A stretch of 64,000 bases of DNA from Brevundimonas sp. UBA4553 (GCF_002387245.1 NZ_DGLD01000017.1:62001-126000); one strand, 5' to 3'. Counted from the stretch's first letter, positions 8,437-17,846 are shown. Notes: generated by a model from the sequence alone, not told the origin. A program made the numbers and translations.

Positions 8437-8570
8437 CCGCTCATCCCCGCGGAGGCGGGGACCCAGGTTTGAGCGGCGCGGCTGCGGCCAACCGACCTGC
8501 GCGTCAGAAACTGCAAATGATCTCGGCGCTGGCCAAAGTACTGGGTCCCCGCCTCCGCAGGGATGAGCGG
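8437..8570. repeat. 30-bp inverted repeat between scpA and scpB
   Basis: Arms at 8437-8466 and 8541-8570 are reverse complements over 30 bases with one mismatch, enclosing 74 bases. Each arm also contains a small hairpin (CCCCGC-GGAG-GCGGGG). The element fills almost the whole scpA-scpB gap. This layout fits a REP/MITE-like dispersed element; it carries no coding sequence. Confidence 0.88.
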
Positions 8571-8581
8571 CCACAAAGCAC

Positions 8582-9436
8582 TCACGGCGTCAGTTCCAGC
8601 GGTTGGCCGAGGCCCCGGCGTTTGAGGAAGAGGTCGGCGAAGGCCTCGGCCTGGCGCACGTCCATGGCCCCCTCCTTCACCAGCTCCAGGCTGGCCGACA
8701 GGGTGGAGGCTGTATAGCTGGCCTGGCTCGGCCCCTCCCCGTCTTCGTCCTCACGCGCGGGCGCCACCTGCTCCAGCGGCGTCCAGTCGGCCAGACGCGG
8801 CATCATGGAGCGCAGCCAGTCGCGCGCGGCCTCCAGCTGGAAGGCCTCGACCCGCTGGCCGGGGGCATAGTTGCGACGTTCCTCGCGGCGGCGCTGGGCG
8901 ACATAGGCCGCCATCAGTTCATAGAGACTGGCGTCCACGCGGTCGGAGGGAATGATGACGGTGGCTTCGGGGTCGCCACGGGTGAAGACGTCACGCTTCA
9001 GCTGCGGGCGGCTGGTGATAGCCTCGACCGAGCGGCGCATGGCCTCCAGCTTTTGCAGGCGAAACGCGAGGGCGGCCGCCATTTCCTCGGCCGGAGGCTC
9101 CTCGGCCTTGCCCTTTTCGGTACGGGGCAGCAGCAGGCGCGACTTCAGATAGGCCAGCCATGACGCCATCACCAGATAGTCGGCCGCCATGGCGAAGTTG
9201 CGCCGCCGCGCCTCATGAACGAAGGCCAGATACTGCTCCGCCAGCTTGGTGATCGACAGCTTCAGCAGGTCCACCTTCTGCGTGCGCGCCAGCGCCAGCA
9301 GGACGTGCAGCGGTCCTTCATAGCCTTCCAGATCGACGACGAAGGCCTCGGCGGCGTCAGCGTCATCAACGGCGGCGAAGTCCAGATTGGGCTGGAACGC
9401 CTGATCCATCATGTCAGGCTTGCGCCTCGCCGACAT
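8582..9436 (-). CDS. scpA: Segregation and condensation protein A
   Basis: 284 residues. ScpA is the kleisin that bridges the SMC heads. Visible blocks are DLEGYEGPLHVLLALARTQ near residue 31, AADYLVMASWLAYLKSRLLL near 84 and a C-terminal winged helix (SLELVKEGAMDVRQAEAFADLF). The start at 9436 overlaps the end of nagZ by 23 bases; an ATG pair at 9409-9412, just after the nagZ stop, would remove eight or nine residues and is equally plausible. It is part of a nagZ-scpA-scpB run. Confidence 0.95.
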   Translation of the reverse strand: MSARRKPDMMDQAFQPNLDFAAVDDADAAEAFVVDLEGYEGPLHVLLALARTQKVDLLKLSITKLAEQYLAFVHEARRRNFAMAADYLVMASWLAYLKSRLLLPRTEKGKAEEPPAEEMAAALAFRLQKLEAMRRSVEAITSRPQLKRDVFTRGDPEATVIIPSDRVDASLYELMAAYVAQRRREERRNYAPGQRVEAFQLEAARDWLRSMMPRLADWTPLEQVAPAREDEDGEGPSQASYTASTLSASLELVKEGAMDVRQAEAFADLFLKRRGLGQPLELTP

Positions 9437-10463
9437 CGGGGCCCTTGGCGACCTCGAAGCGTCCGCTCAGGGCCGCTTCCAGCCGCGCGCGGGCCTCGGC
9501 CGCATCCAGCGGTTCGGGCGCGCGGACGATGCGGTTCAGCGCCGCCTCGGCGCGGCGCCTGGCCTCGCCCTTCAGCTTGCCAGTCCCCTCGGCCACCTGG
9601 CGCATTTCGCCAAGGTCGCCATTGCAGTGCAAGACCACATCGCAGCCGGCCTTCAGCGACTGTTCGGCGCGCTCGGTCAAGGTTCCGGAAAGGGCCTTCA
9701 TCGACAGGTCGTCGGACATGATCAGGCCGGAGAAGCCCAGATGCTCGCGCATCAGGCGGATGCCCTTCTTCGACGTCGTGGCCGGGCGCCGGGCGTCGAC
9801 GGCGGTGAAGACGACGTGTGCCGTCATCGCCATCGGCATGTCCGACAGGGCCTTGAACGGGGCGAAGTCCCAGGCGTCCAGCGTCGCCAGATCGGTCTCG
9901 ACCACAGGCAGGTCGTGGTGGCTGTCCGAAAAGGCGCGGCCGTGGCCGGGGATGTGCTTGATGATGGGCAGGACGCCGCCGGCCAGCAGGCCCTCAGCCG
10001 CCGCCCGACCCAACTGGGTCACGGTGGCAGGATCCTGGGCATAGGCGCGGTCGCCGATGATGTCGTGGGCGCCCGGCACCGGCACGTCCAGCACCGGCAC
10101 GCAGTCGACGGTGATGCCCAGCTCGCGCAGGTCATGGGCGATCAGACGCGCCCCCAGACGCACCAGTTCGCGCGCCGCCATCGGGTCGTTGACGGCCTTC
10201 AGATAGGCCGAGCCCGGCGGATACTTCGGCCAGTGCGGCGGGCCAAGGCGCTGCACCCGGCCGCCCTCCTGATCTATCAGGACGGGGGCGTCGGCGCGGC
10301 CCACGCTGCCGCGCAGGTCATCAACCAGAGCTTTTACCTGGGCGGGGCTGTCCACGTTGCGGCGGAACAGGATGAAGCCCCAGGGCTTGGTCTCGGCGAA
10401 GAAGGCGCGCTCCTCCGCCGTCAGCTTATGGCCGGAACAGCCGTAGATGGCGGCGGAGGTCAT
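9414..10463 (-). CDS. nagZ: Beta-N-acetylhexosaminidase NagZ
   Basis: 349 residues, a glycoside hydrolase family 3 enzyme that removes GlcNAc from anhydro-muropeptides during cytoplasmic peptidoglycan recycling. The catalytic His-Asp loop appears as KHIPGHG followed by SDSHHDLP, and the nucleophile region as IMSDDLSMKAL. There is no signal peptide, in line with a cytosolic enzyme. It lies 11 bases after a SPOR-domain gene, linking two peptidoglycan functions in one operon. Confidence 0.95.
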   Translation of the reverse strand: MTSAAIYGCSGHKLTAEERAFFAETKPWGFILFRRNVDSPAQVKALVDDLRGSVGRADAPVLIDQEGGRVQRLGPPHWPKYPPGSAYLKAVNDPMAARELVRLGARLIAHDLRELGITVDCVPVLDVPVPGAHDIIGDRAYAQDPATVTQLGRAAAEGLLAGGVLPIIKHIPGHGRAFSDSHHDLPVVETDLATLDAWDFAPFKALSDMPMAMTAHVVFTAVDARRPATTSKKGIRLMREHLGFSGLIMSDDLSMKALSGTLTERAEQSLKAGCDVVLHCNGDLGEMRQVAEGTGKLKGEARRRAEAALNRIVRAPEPLDAAEARARLEAALSGRFEVAKGPDVGEAQA

Positions 10464-10474
10464 TCGCTCAGGTC

Positions 10475-11284
10475 CTAGCGGACGATGCAGTCGCGGCCGG
10501 CGGCCTTCAGCGCATTGCAGAAGGCGACGGCGCGCTCGCGGCTCATGCCGGTGAAGGTGGTGCGATAGACGGTCGAGCCGTTGGCGGCGGTGACTTCCTG
10601 CACGCGCTTTTCGGCGCCCGAAGCGTATTGGCCGAAGCGGGCAGCGACAGCGGCGTATTCACGGTCGGCGATGGCGGTCGACGAGAAGGCGCCGATCTGC
10701 ACGCCGGAAGAACCACCGGCGGCGGCCGGAACAGCCGGAGCGGCCGGAGCGGGCGCAACCGGCGCCTTGGCGGCGGGCGTCGGGGTCACGGGCGCGGGCC
10801 GAGCCGGCGCGGGGACCGTCGCGGCGGGGGCGGCGGGCGGCAGGGCGCCCGTAGCGACCGGAGCGGCCGGCAGAGGCTGAGGCGCGGGGCGCGGAGCGAC
10901 GGCTTCCGGGCCAGGGGTGAAGGTGGGGACGGCGTCGGTCGCCTCGCCGCCGTCGCGATAGACGCGCACGCCCGCTTCCGGGTCGATCGGTTGGGCGTCC
11001 AACGGCGCCTCGACCTTCATGCTTTCGACCGGCGTGCCGACAGCAGGCGGAGCGTCGGTCGAGGAGCGCACGCCTGATCGGTAGAAGACCACCACGGCCA
11101 CGATCAGCAGCAGCAGCACGATCGCGCTGATGATCAGGGTGATCGGCGGCGACTTGGCGGCCGGCGCGCGGCGCGGATCATAGCTGCGACGCTCGAACGG
11201 CAGGTCGTCGTCGGTGGGCGGCGTATAGGCTCCCCGCTCGCGGCCGGCGTTGGGGTTGCCTCGGTGATCGTCGTCGTAGGACAT
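10475..11284 (-). CDS. SPOR domain-containing membrane protein
   Basis: 269 residues. A charged cytoplasmic N-terminus (about 1-46) precedes one membrane helix (PITLIISAIVLLLLIVAVVV), a long Pro/Ala-rich periplasmic linker, and a C-terminal SPOR domain of about 75 residues beginning at SGVQIGAFSS. SPOR domains bind denuded glycan at the septum, so a division or cell-wall role is expected. It lies directly upstream of nagZ. The Pro/Ala linker is low-complexity and probably extended. Confidence 0.88.
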   Translation of the reverse strand: MSYDDDHRGNPNAGRERGAYTPPTDDDLPFERRSYDPRRAPAAKSPPITLIISAIVLLLLIVAVVVFYRSGVRSSTDAPPAVGTPVESMKVEAPLDAQPIDPEAGVRVYRDGGEATDAVPTFTPGPEAVAPRPAPQPLPAAPVATGALPPAAPAATVPAPARPAPVTPTPAAKAPVAPAPAAPAVPAAAGGSSGVQIGAFSSTAIADREYAAVAARFGQYASGAEKRVQEVTAANGSTVYRTTFTGMSRERAVAFCNALKAAGRDCIVR

Positions 11285-11363
11285 GGGTCGCGCTTTCTGG
11301 ATCGGCCCCGCGCGAATCGGCGCCGGGAAGTATCAGTCTAGCCCGCCCGTGGCCGCTTTCGAA

Positions 11364-12563
11364 TCACAGATCAAGCGCCAGGTCGAGACTGAACAGCTTG
11401 CCGTGCACCTCGATGGCGTAGCGGTCGGTCATGCCGGCGATATAGTCGCACACCGCCCGCGCCCGCTTGACCGGGTCCTCCGACAGGGCCGGGGCCGACC
11501 ATTCGGGCGGCATGACCTCGGGCTCTTCCATGAACAGGTGGAACAGCTGCGACAGGACGCGACGAGCCTGGCTGCGGGTGCGGTTGACCCGGTAATGGCG
11601 ATACATCCGCTCGAACAGGAAGCGGCGCAGCACGCCCAGATCGGCCATCATGGCGCCTGAGAACTGCACCATCATCTGCGGGGCCAGACGGACGTCCTCG
11701 ACCGTGACGATGCGGTGCTGGGCCAGCCGACGCTCGGTCTCGGCCAGGACGTCGTCGACCATGATCCCGATCATGCGGCGCACCGCCTCCAGACGCACCA
11801 TGCGGTCGTCCAGCATCGGCCAGTCGCGACGGACCTCGGCCAGGCAGGGGCCGATCAGCGGGACGTCAGCGAGGTCGGCCAGGGTGAACAGGCCGGCCTG
11901 CACCCCGTCGTCCACGTCGTGGTTATTATAGGCGATGTCGTCGGCGATGGCCGCGCACTGGGCCTCCAGCGAGGCGAAGGTGTCGAGGCGCAGATCCCAG
12001 TTCGCCGCCCCGCCCGGCGTATAGGCCGCCACCGCTTTCCAGGCCGGATCATCCAGGTGATGCGTCACAGGCCCGTTGTGCTTGATCACGCCCTCGACCG
12101 TCTCCCAGCTCAGATTGAGGCCGGCGAATTTCGGATAGCGGACCTCCAGCTCGGTGATGACCCGGAAGCTCTGGACGTTGTGATCAAAGCCGCCGTAGTC
12201 GGCCATCTGGGCCTGCAACTCGTCCTCTCCGGCGTGGGCGAAGGGCGGGTGGCCTAGGTCGTGGGCCAGGGCGATGGTCTCGGCCAGATCGTCGTCCAGC
12301 CGCAGGGCGTGGGCCAGGGAACGGGCGATCTGGGCCACTTCCAGACTGTGGGTCAGGCGGGTGCGGTAGTGGTCGCCTTCGTGCGCCACGAAGACCTGGG
12401 TCTTCTCCTTCAGACGGCGGAAGGCGGTGGCGTGAATGATGCGGTCGCGGTCGCGGGCGAAGGGGGTCCGGGTGCGGCTGGCGGGCTCGAAGACGTGGCG
12501 GCCGCGGCTGGCGGCGGGGTCTTCGGCGAAGGACGCGCGGGTCTGGCTCAAGGCGGACAGCAC
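11364..12563 (-). CDS. dgt: Deoxyguanosinetriphosphate triphosphohydrolase-like protein
   Basis: 399 residues, HD-superfamily. Metal-binding residues are visible in RLTHSLEVAQIAR and in ALAHDLGHPPFAHAGED, with the later YNNHDVDDG supplying the third element. The family hydrolyses dNTPs to deoxynucleosides and triphosphate. The length fits the shorter type-2 subgroup rather than the enterobacterial Dgt. It is divergent from erpA across 55 bases. Substrate preference cannot be read from sequence. Confidence 0.92.
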   Translation of the reverse strand: MLSALSQTRASFAEDPAASRGRHVFEPASRTRTPFARDRDRIIHATAFRRLKEKTQVFVAHEGDHYRTRLTHSLEVAQIARSLAHALRLDDDLAETIALAHDLGHPPFAHAGEDELQAQMADYGGFDHNVQSFRVITELEVRYPKFAGLNLSWETVEGVIKHNGPVTHHLDDPAWKAVAAYTPGGAANWDLRLDTFASLEAQCAAIADDIAYNNHDVDDGVQAGLFTLADLADVPLIGPCLAEVRRDWPMLDDRMVRLEAVRRMIGIMVDDVLAETERRLAQHRIVTVEDVRLAPQMMVQFSGAMMADLGVLRRFLFERMYRHYRVNRTRSQARRVLSQLFHLFMEEPEVMPPEWSAPALSEDPVKRARAVCDYIAGMTDRYAIEVHGKLFSLDLALDL

Positions 12564-12618
12564 TTCTATTGCAGCACAGGCCTTTGCGAACGCCTGTCAG
12601 CTCCTCATATAGAGAGCC

Positions 12619-13008
12619 GTGAGCACCGTCCAATCCACAGAATCAGCCCGCGACCTGTCGCTTTCGGTTTCCCCCCGCGCCCCGGAAGGCATCCTTCTGG
12701 CCGAGAGCGCGGCGAAACGTCTGGCCAAACTCGCCGAGGTCGAGGGCAGGCCGATCATGCTGCGCGTCGCCGTCGACGGCGGCGGCTGCTCGGGCTTCCA
12801 GTATCGGCTGGAACTGGTTGAGGCGGCCGAGGCCGATGATCTGGTCGTCCGTCGCGATGGTCAGGCGGCGGTGATCGACCCCGTCTCCATCCCCTTCCTC
12901 AAGGGCTCCGAGATCGCCTTCGTCGACGAGCTGGCGGGCGCGCAGTTCGTGGTGCGCAACCCGAACGCCTCGTCCAGCTGCGGCTGCGGCGTCAGCTTCG
13001 CCATCTAG
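12619..13008 (+). CDS. erpA: Iron-sulfur cluster insertion protein (A-type carrier)
   Basis: 129 residues from a GTG start. The three A-type cysteines are present: one in VDGGGCSGFQY and the pair in SSCGCGVSF at the C-terminus. These proteins receive and deliver Fe-S clusters to apo-enzymes. The ErpA-like class is favoured, but IscA/SufA assignment is not secure from sequence alone. No isc or suf genes are nearby, which is common for stand-alone erpA. The N-terminal 20 residues are a variable extension. Confidence 0.9.
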   Translation: MSTVQSTESARDLSLSVSPRAPEGILLAESAAKRLAKLAEVEGRPIMLRVAVDGGGCSGFQYRLELVEAAEADDLVVRRDGQAAVIDPVSIPFLKGSEIAFVDELAGAQFVVRNPNASSSCGCGVSFAI

Positions 13009-13042
13009 GGCCACGCTTGGCGCGAGGGCGACAGGCGCCCAT

Positions 13043-13444
13043 GTGAGTCTCATGCGCCGTCTGTTTCTCATGACCATGCTTCTGGCTGCCCTGCCCTTGG
13101 CGGCCAAGGCCCAGACCTGGCCCGGCTGGCCAGGACCGCCGCCGCCCGGCTACGATCGCGGTTCGGCCATCGCCGACCAGCACCGCATCGAGATGGACCG
13201 TCTGCGCAACCAGGCGGCGGAGCGCGACGCCCTGGCCCAGCAACAGCGACTTCAGACGCAGTTGACGATCCAACGGCTTCAGGCTGCGCGCCAACCGACG
13301 CCGCCGCCGCCCCCGCCCACCGCCTACGTCCCGCCTACGCTGGAACAGGAGCGGCAGGCCCGCGAGGCTCAGGCCGGCCGGGGTGACGAAATGATCCGCG
13401 GCGTCACCGAGATCGACGCCTGGCTGGACCGCCGCCCGAACTGA
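13043..13444 (+). CDS. Secreted hypothetical protein
   Basis: 133 residues. A clear signal peptide (RRLFLMTMLLAALPLAAKAQ, cleavage probably after AKA) is followed by a Pro/Gly-rich stretch, a Gln/Arg-rich helical region (EMDRLRNQAAERDALAQQQR) and a proline cluster. The GTG at 13043 or the ATG at 13052 could start it. I do not recognise a family. The helical Gln-rich core suggests a small periplasmic coiled coil. It sits between erpA and a metallopeptidase gene, all on the same strand. Confidence 0.72.
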   Translation: MSLMRRLFLMTMLLAALPLAAKAQTWPGWPGPPPPGYDRGSAIADQHRIEMDRLRNQAAERDALAQQQRLQTQLTIQRLQAARQPTPPPPPPTAYVPPTLEQERQAREAQAGRGDEMIRGVTEIDAWLDRRPN

Positions 13445-13525
13445 CGACCGCCGAATTTGCATCTCTTCCCCGCGCCCCGCGTTTGGGCCTAGCTTGGGCC
13501 GGGATTTCAGGGCGGAGACGACATC

Positions 13526-14377
13526 ATGCGTTGGCAGGGCGGACGGCGCGGCGGCGGAATCGAGGACCGGCGCGGCATGGGCGGCGGCGCCGTGGCGGGC
13601 GGCGGCATCGGCGTTCTCGTGCTGGCGGCCATCGGCTATTTTGTCTTCGGCATCGACCCGAACACCACCCAGCAGGTCGCCAGCCAGTTCGGCGGCGTCA
13701 GCCAGTCCGAACAGGCCGGCAAGATGGGCTCGCCCGAGGATCAGGCGGGGCAGTTCGTCGAGGTCATCGGCTCCAACATCAACGACGTGTGGAAGACCAA
13801 GCTGCGCGGGTACACTCCGCCGACGACGGTCCTCTACGAGCAAGGCACCCAGACCGGCTGCGGCTTCGGGCAGTCGGCCATGGGGCCCTTCTACTGCCCC
13901 GCTGACCAGAAGGTCTATCTCGACCTCGGCTTCTGGCGTGAGATGGAGACCAAGCTGGGGGCCTCGGGCGCCGACTTCGCCAAGGCCTATGTCATCGCCC
14001 ACGAGTTCGGCCACCACGTCCAGAACCTGACGGGGGCCAGCGACCAGGTGCAGCGCGCCCAGCAGTCGGCTCGGTCGCAGGCCGAGGGCAACAGATACTC
14101 CGTCGCGCTGGAGCTTCAGGCCGACTGCTACGCCGGTGTGTGGGCCCGGAACGCCGCCGCCGTCTCGGGCGGTCAGGTGGCGCTGGAGCCCGGCGATCTG
14201 GAAGAAGGCATGAAGACCGCCCAGGCCATCGGCGACGACACCCTGCAACGTCGCGGCGGCGGCCGCGTGTCGCCCGAAAGCTTCACCCACGGCTCCTCGG
14301 CGCAACGCGTCGAATGGCTGCAACGCGGCTATCAGACCGGCGACCCGGCCGCCTGCGACACCTTCAAGGGGCTGTAG
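13526..14377 (+). CDS. Neutral zinc metallopeptidase (YpfJ family)
   Basis: 283 residues. A short Arg/Gly-rich N-terminus (RWQGGRRGGGIEDRRG) precedes one membrane helix (GGGIGVLVLAAIGYFVFG), and the zinc motif HEFGHHVQ starts at His159, with a further acidic ligand expected in ELQADCYAGVWA. FYCPADQKVYLDLGFW is a typical family block. The protein is anchored in the inner membrane with the catalytic part outside. Substrate is unknown for this family. Confidence 0.93.
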   Translation: MRWQGGRRGGGIEDRRGMGGGAVAGGGIGVLVLAAIGYFVFGIDPNTTQQVASQFGGVSQSEQAGKMGSPEDQAGQFVEVIGSNINDVWKTKLRGYTPPTTVLYEQGTQTGCGFGQSAMGPFYCPADQKVYLDLGFWREMETKLGASGADFAKAYVIAHEFGHHVQNLTGASDQVQRAQQSARSQAEGNRYSVALELQADCYAGVWARNAAAVSGGQVALEPGDLEEGMKTAQAIGDDTLQRRGGGRVSPESFTHGSSAQRVEWLQRGYQTGDPAACDTFKGL

Positions 14378-14382
14378 GGCGT

Positions 14383-15327
14383 CTAGCCTATGGTCAGGTC
14401 CAACTGAGGCGAGAGGTGCAGGCGTCCTCGCCCCAGGTCGAGCACCACGTCACGGTCCTCGAAGGCGGCCATGCCGAGAAGCGCCGCCGGATAGTTGGGC
14501 AGCGGCGCGTCGGCGTAGACATTGGTCGCCACCCCGCGCCACAGGTCGTCGCCGAACGTCACTGTGCGCGCTCGCACCACCCGCGCGGGCGCCACGCCGC
14601 CGAGAACAATGCTTGAGCTTGCCCGTTGCGGCCGCCCGTCCAGCAGACCCGCCGCCAGGGCCGAGCTCTCGCTGAGGGCCAGCAGGGCCGAAGCCCCCGT
14701 GTCGATCACCGCATGGATAACCGCCCCCTCGACGGTGATTTCGCCGGTCAGCGCAGCGCCCGCACGCCGGACCTCGACCGGGCGAACCGCCGGCGACAGC
14801 TGATGAACGGCCGGGTCAACCAGCCGCGTCCGTCGCCGCTTCATCTCCATTTCCAGCACCGCCTCGCCCAGCACGTCCTGCCCCAGCACCAGTGGCGCTG
14901 ACAGGCCCGCCGCTTCGGCTATGGGACCCAGGTCGAGAATGGCGGCGCGCAGCCCCGTGACCGCCATCGCCCCGACCGCCAGATCCAGGGTCACCCCGCG
15001 GCCGACCTGCGGCTGACCGCCGACGCCATAGGCCACCATCGGCATGTCGAAGAAGGTCGTCAGGCCCAGATCCGCGACCAGCGCCCGGTCAATGACCGAA
15101 TACTGAGCGCCGCTGTCGATCAGCGCCGTGACGGTTCGCCCGGCGATGCGCGTCCGCACCGTCGGCGTCGCGGCGTTGGCCACGACGAACGGCAACCAGC
15201 CGCTGTTCCCGCCATCGGGAAAGCTCAAGCGCGGCCGTCGCCAGATCACATGATCCTTGAGCCAAAGACCGCCGCCGACAGCAGCGGCGGCGGCAGCGGC
15301 GCGGATCAAGAAGGAACGGCGTCTCAT
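14383..15327 (-). CDS. Retropepsin-like aspartic protease with two active-site motifs
   Basis: About 314 residues from the ATG at 15327, which opens directly on a Tat-like signal (RRRSFLIRAAAAAAA). Two aspartyl motifs are visible, ALIDSGAQYSVI and AVIDTGASALLAL, each followed by the hydrophobic-hydrophobic-Gly element of half-pepsin folds (LDLGPIAEAAG and ALLGMAAF regions), so the chain looks like two fused retropepsin-type lobes. Probably periplasmic. An upstream start at 15381 would bury the twin-Arg motif inside the protein. It converges on the YpfJ-type gene with only five bases between. Confidence 0.8.
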   Translation of the reverse strand: MRRRSFLIRAAAAAAAVGGGLWLKDHVIWRRPRLSFPDGGNSGWLPFVVANAATPTVRTRIAGRTVTALIDSGAQYSVIDRALVADLGLTTFFDMPMVAYGVGGQPQVGRGVTLDLAVGAMAVTGLRAAILDLGPIAEAAGLSAPLVLGQDVLGEAVLEMEMKRRRTRLVDPAVHQLSPAVRPVEVRRAGAALTGEITVEGAVIHAVIDTGASALLALSESSALAAGLLDGRPQRASSSIVLGGVAPARVVRARTVTFGDDLWRGVATNVYADAPLPNYPAALLGMAAFEDRDVVLDLGRGRLHLSPQLDLTIG

Positions 15328-15481
15328 CCCGCCTGACATGGACCGGACGACCGCCAGGCGCCAGCCCCGTAATCGACGCACGGCCCAGACGGCGATCTTG
15401 TTGCGCGAAATCGCGCAAATCCCTTCGCAAGCGCAAAATAATCATGACGAAGCGGAGCACGGCGGCTAGAAACGACCCGTC

Positions 15482-16870
15482 ATGAGCACCTCCCCCGACC
15501 GCTACCTTTCGACGCGCGGCGACGCCGCCCCGACCAGCTTCGCCGACGCCCTGCTGCGCGGCATCGCCCCCGACGGCGGCCTCTATATGCCGCAGGCCTG
15601 GCCGCCCCTGCCCGCCGACGCCGCGCGTCCGGGTCGGACCTATGCCGACATGGCCAGGGAGGCGATTTCGCCCTTCATCGGCGACGCCCTGCCCGTCGGC
15701 GCGCTCGACCGGGCCTTGGACCGCCTGACCAAGGGCTTCGACCACCCGGCGGTGACGCCTCTGGTCGAGCTGGAGCCCGGCCTGTTCGTGCTGGAGCTGT
15801 TCCACGGCCCGACCGCCGCCTTCAAGGATCTGGCGATGCAGCTGGTCGCCGCCCTGTCGGATGAGGCCCTCGCTGCGACGGGCCAGAAGCTGACCCTGCT
15901 GACCGCCACCAGCGGCGACACCGGCGCCGCCGCCGTGCGCGCCTTCGCCGGGGCTGAGCGCATCAACCTGGTCGTCCTGCACCCGCTGGACCGCGTCTCC
16001 CCGGTGCAGCGCAAGCAGATGACGACGGTGCAGGCCGACAACGTCCTGAACCTGGCCGTACGCGGCGACTTCGACGACTGCCAGCGTCTGGTGAAGGGCC
16101 TGCTGGCCGAAGAAGGCCTGCGTGAAGGCCGTCGCCTGTCGTCGGTCAACTCGATCAACTGGGGCCGATTGGCGGGCCAGATTCCCTACTATATCTCGGC
16201 CACGGCCCAGCTGGGTCAGGCGGCGACCTTCGTCGTCCCGACCGGCAATTTCGGCGACGCCTTCGCCGGCATCGCAGCGAAGAAAATGGGCTTGCCGGTC
16301 AAGGGCTTCGTCGCCGCCGTCAACCAGAACGACGCCCTGGCCCGCGCCATTAACGAGGGTGTCTATGCCCGCCGACCCGCCGTGGAAAGCGGCAGCGTGT
16401 CGATGGACGTCCAGGCGCCGTCGAACTTCGAACGGCTGGTCTATGAGGCCTCGGGCCGCGACGCCGACGCCACCCGCGCCCTGTTCGAGACCTTCGCCCG
16501 CGACGGGTCCGTCACCCTGTCTCCCGTCCTGCTGGCCGCGCTGAAGGCGGAGGCCTCCGCCGTCTCCGTCGACGAGGCGACGACCAAGGCCGAAATCGCC
16601 CATGCCCACGCCGCCTGGGGTCGCGTCGTCTGCCCGCATACCGCCGTCGCCCTGGCCGCCGCGCGTCAGCTGGACCGCACCAACGGCCCGGTCGTCGCCC
16701 TGTCGACCGCCCACCCGTCCAAGTTTGGCGCCTTTGTCTCGGACGTGCTGGGTTTCGAGCCGGAAGCCGCCCCCGTCATCCGCGCCCTGGGCGATCAGCC
16801 CGAGCGCCTGACCATCATCGACAACACGGCGGAAGCCGCGCTGGCGGCGGTGAAGGGCTTTACGGCCTAG
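15482..16870 (+). CDS. thrC: Threonine synthase
   Basis: 462 residues, the long type of threonine synthase. It converts O-phosphohomoserine to threonine. The PLP lysine is Lys115 in GPTAAFKDLAMQL; the phosphate-binding loop is TATSGDTGAAAV, and SVNSINWGRLAGQI is characteristic. It lies 27 kb from hom-thrB, so the pathway genes are split; I find no Thr-rich leader upstream of this gene. Its stop overlaps the convergent DUF5996 gene by four bases. Confidence 0.96.
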   Translation: MSTSPDRYLSTRGDAAPTSFADALLRGIAPDGGLYMPQAWPPLPADAARPGRTYADMAREAISPFIGDALPVGALDRALDRLTKGFDHPAVTPLVELEPGLFVLELFHGPTAAFKDLAMQLVAALSDEALAATGQKLTLLTATSGDTGAAAVRAFAGAERINLVVLHPLDRVSPVQRKQMTTVQADNVLNLAVRGDFDDCQRLVKGLLAEEGLREGRRLSSVNSINWGRLAGQIPYYISATAQLGQAATFVVPTGNFGDAFAGIAAKKMGLPVKGFVAAVNQNDALARAINEGVYARRPAVESGSVSMDVQAPSNFERLVYEASGRDADATRALFETFARDGSVTLSPVLLAALKAEASAVSVDEATTKAEIAHAHAAWGRVVCPHTAVALAAARQLDRTNGPVVALSTAHPSKFGAFVSDVLGFEPEAAPVIRALGDQPERLTIIDNTAEAALAAVKGFTA

Positions 16871-17814
16871 TCCACCCGACGGGGAATGCGCGGACGGCCT
16901 GCCTCGCATTCCAGCGCCGCGCGATCCCATCCGCCCAGATCGGCGGCGGCGGCGTAGGTCGCCTCCAAGAATGCGCTCAGCACCGCGTCGGGATCGTCCG
17001 CCGCCCTGACCGCCTCATAGGGCAGCAGGAACTCGCCCAACCCCGCATCCCAGCGCGCGGGCGGCGCCACCGCCGCCGCCTCGAACCCCGGCGGCGCGGG
17101 ATAGGCGTAGGCGTAGAAGGTAGGCTCGCGCCCTGGATCGCCGGGCCAGAAGCCTGCGCTGGACACCTCGTGCGAATAGGCCTCGCGCGTCACCGCATCG
17201 GGCAGGTTGGGCACGCCGCCGGGGTGCAGCGGCGCTGTCCGCCCCGAGAACCGCGTCACCGCCAGGTCGAACGCGCCCCAGAACAGATGAACCGGGCTGC
17301 ACTTGCCGAGGAACCGGGTACGGAAGGCGTTGAATACACGATCGACCTGGACCAGCGCCCGCCAGTAGTCGCGCGCGGCCTCGGGCTCATAGGTCCGAAA
17401 TCGCTCGTCCAGCGGAAAGGGCGTCGCCTCGGCCATTTCGTCGGGCGTCAGGTCGATATGGCAGGCCACGCCCAGCGCCGTCAGAGCGTCCATGACCTCG
17501 GCATAGAAGTCCGCCACCGTCCCGGACTTCAACACGATCCGACGTTCGCCGCCGTCGCTTACGCGAATGACCAAGGCCCCGGCGACAAGGTCGAACTCCA
17601 GGGAAAATCCTACCTTGGCGTGGGGAATGAGGCCGGTGGCCAGCCCGCGCGCCGACACTTGCAGCGATACGTGCCATCCGTGGTTCAACCAGGGCGTCTG
17701 CGACAACCTTATCTTGCCGACGATCTGCGCCCACAGTTGCAGGGTCTCCATCGTCGGCCACAATGAGGCTGCTGAAAGCGCGGGCCACATCGGCCTGTCG
17801 TCTCGCGATGTCAT
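16867..17814 (-). CDS. DUF5996 family protein
   Basis: 315 residues. The opening WPTMETLQLWAQIVGKIRL, the NHGWHVSLQVSARGL block, and the later CSPVHLFWGAFDLAVTRFSG and YAYAYPAPPGF blocks match the DUF5996 family, which is of unknown function and is predicted to be a soluble cytoplasmic protein. No signal peptide or membrane segment. Its 3' end overlaps thrC on the opposite strand by four bases. The start at 17814 is followed by in-frame alternatives; the conserved part begins near residue 9. Confidence 0.85.
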   Translation of the reverse strand: MTSRDDRPMWPALSAASLWPTMETLQLWAQIVGKIRLSQTPWLNHGWHVSLQVSARGLATGLIPHAKVGFSLEFDLVAGALVIRVSDGGERRIVLKSGTVADFYAEVMDALTALGVACHIDLTPDEMAEATPFPLDERFRTYEPEAARDYWRALVQVDRVFNAFRTRFLGKCSPVHLFWGAFDLAVTRFSGRTAPLHPGGVPNLPDAVTREAYSHEVSSAGFWPGDPGREPTFYAYAYPAPPGFEAAAVAPPARWDAGLGEFLLPYEAVRAADDPDAVLSAFLEATYAAAADLGGWDRAALECEAGRPRIPRRVD

Positions 17815-17846
17815 CCCGACGCTCCCTGACTTGTGTCCGCCGCGTC

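Noticed and set aside
15089..16930. 613-codon minus-strand frame opposite thrC
   Set aside because: Shadow of the threonine synthase gene; no recognisable motif.
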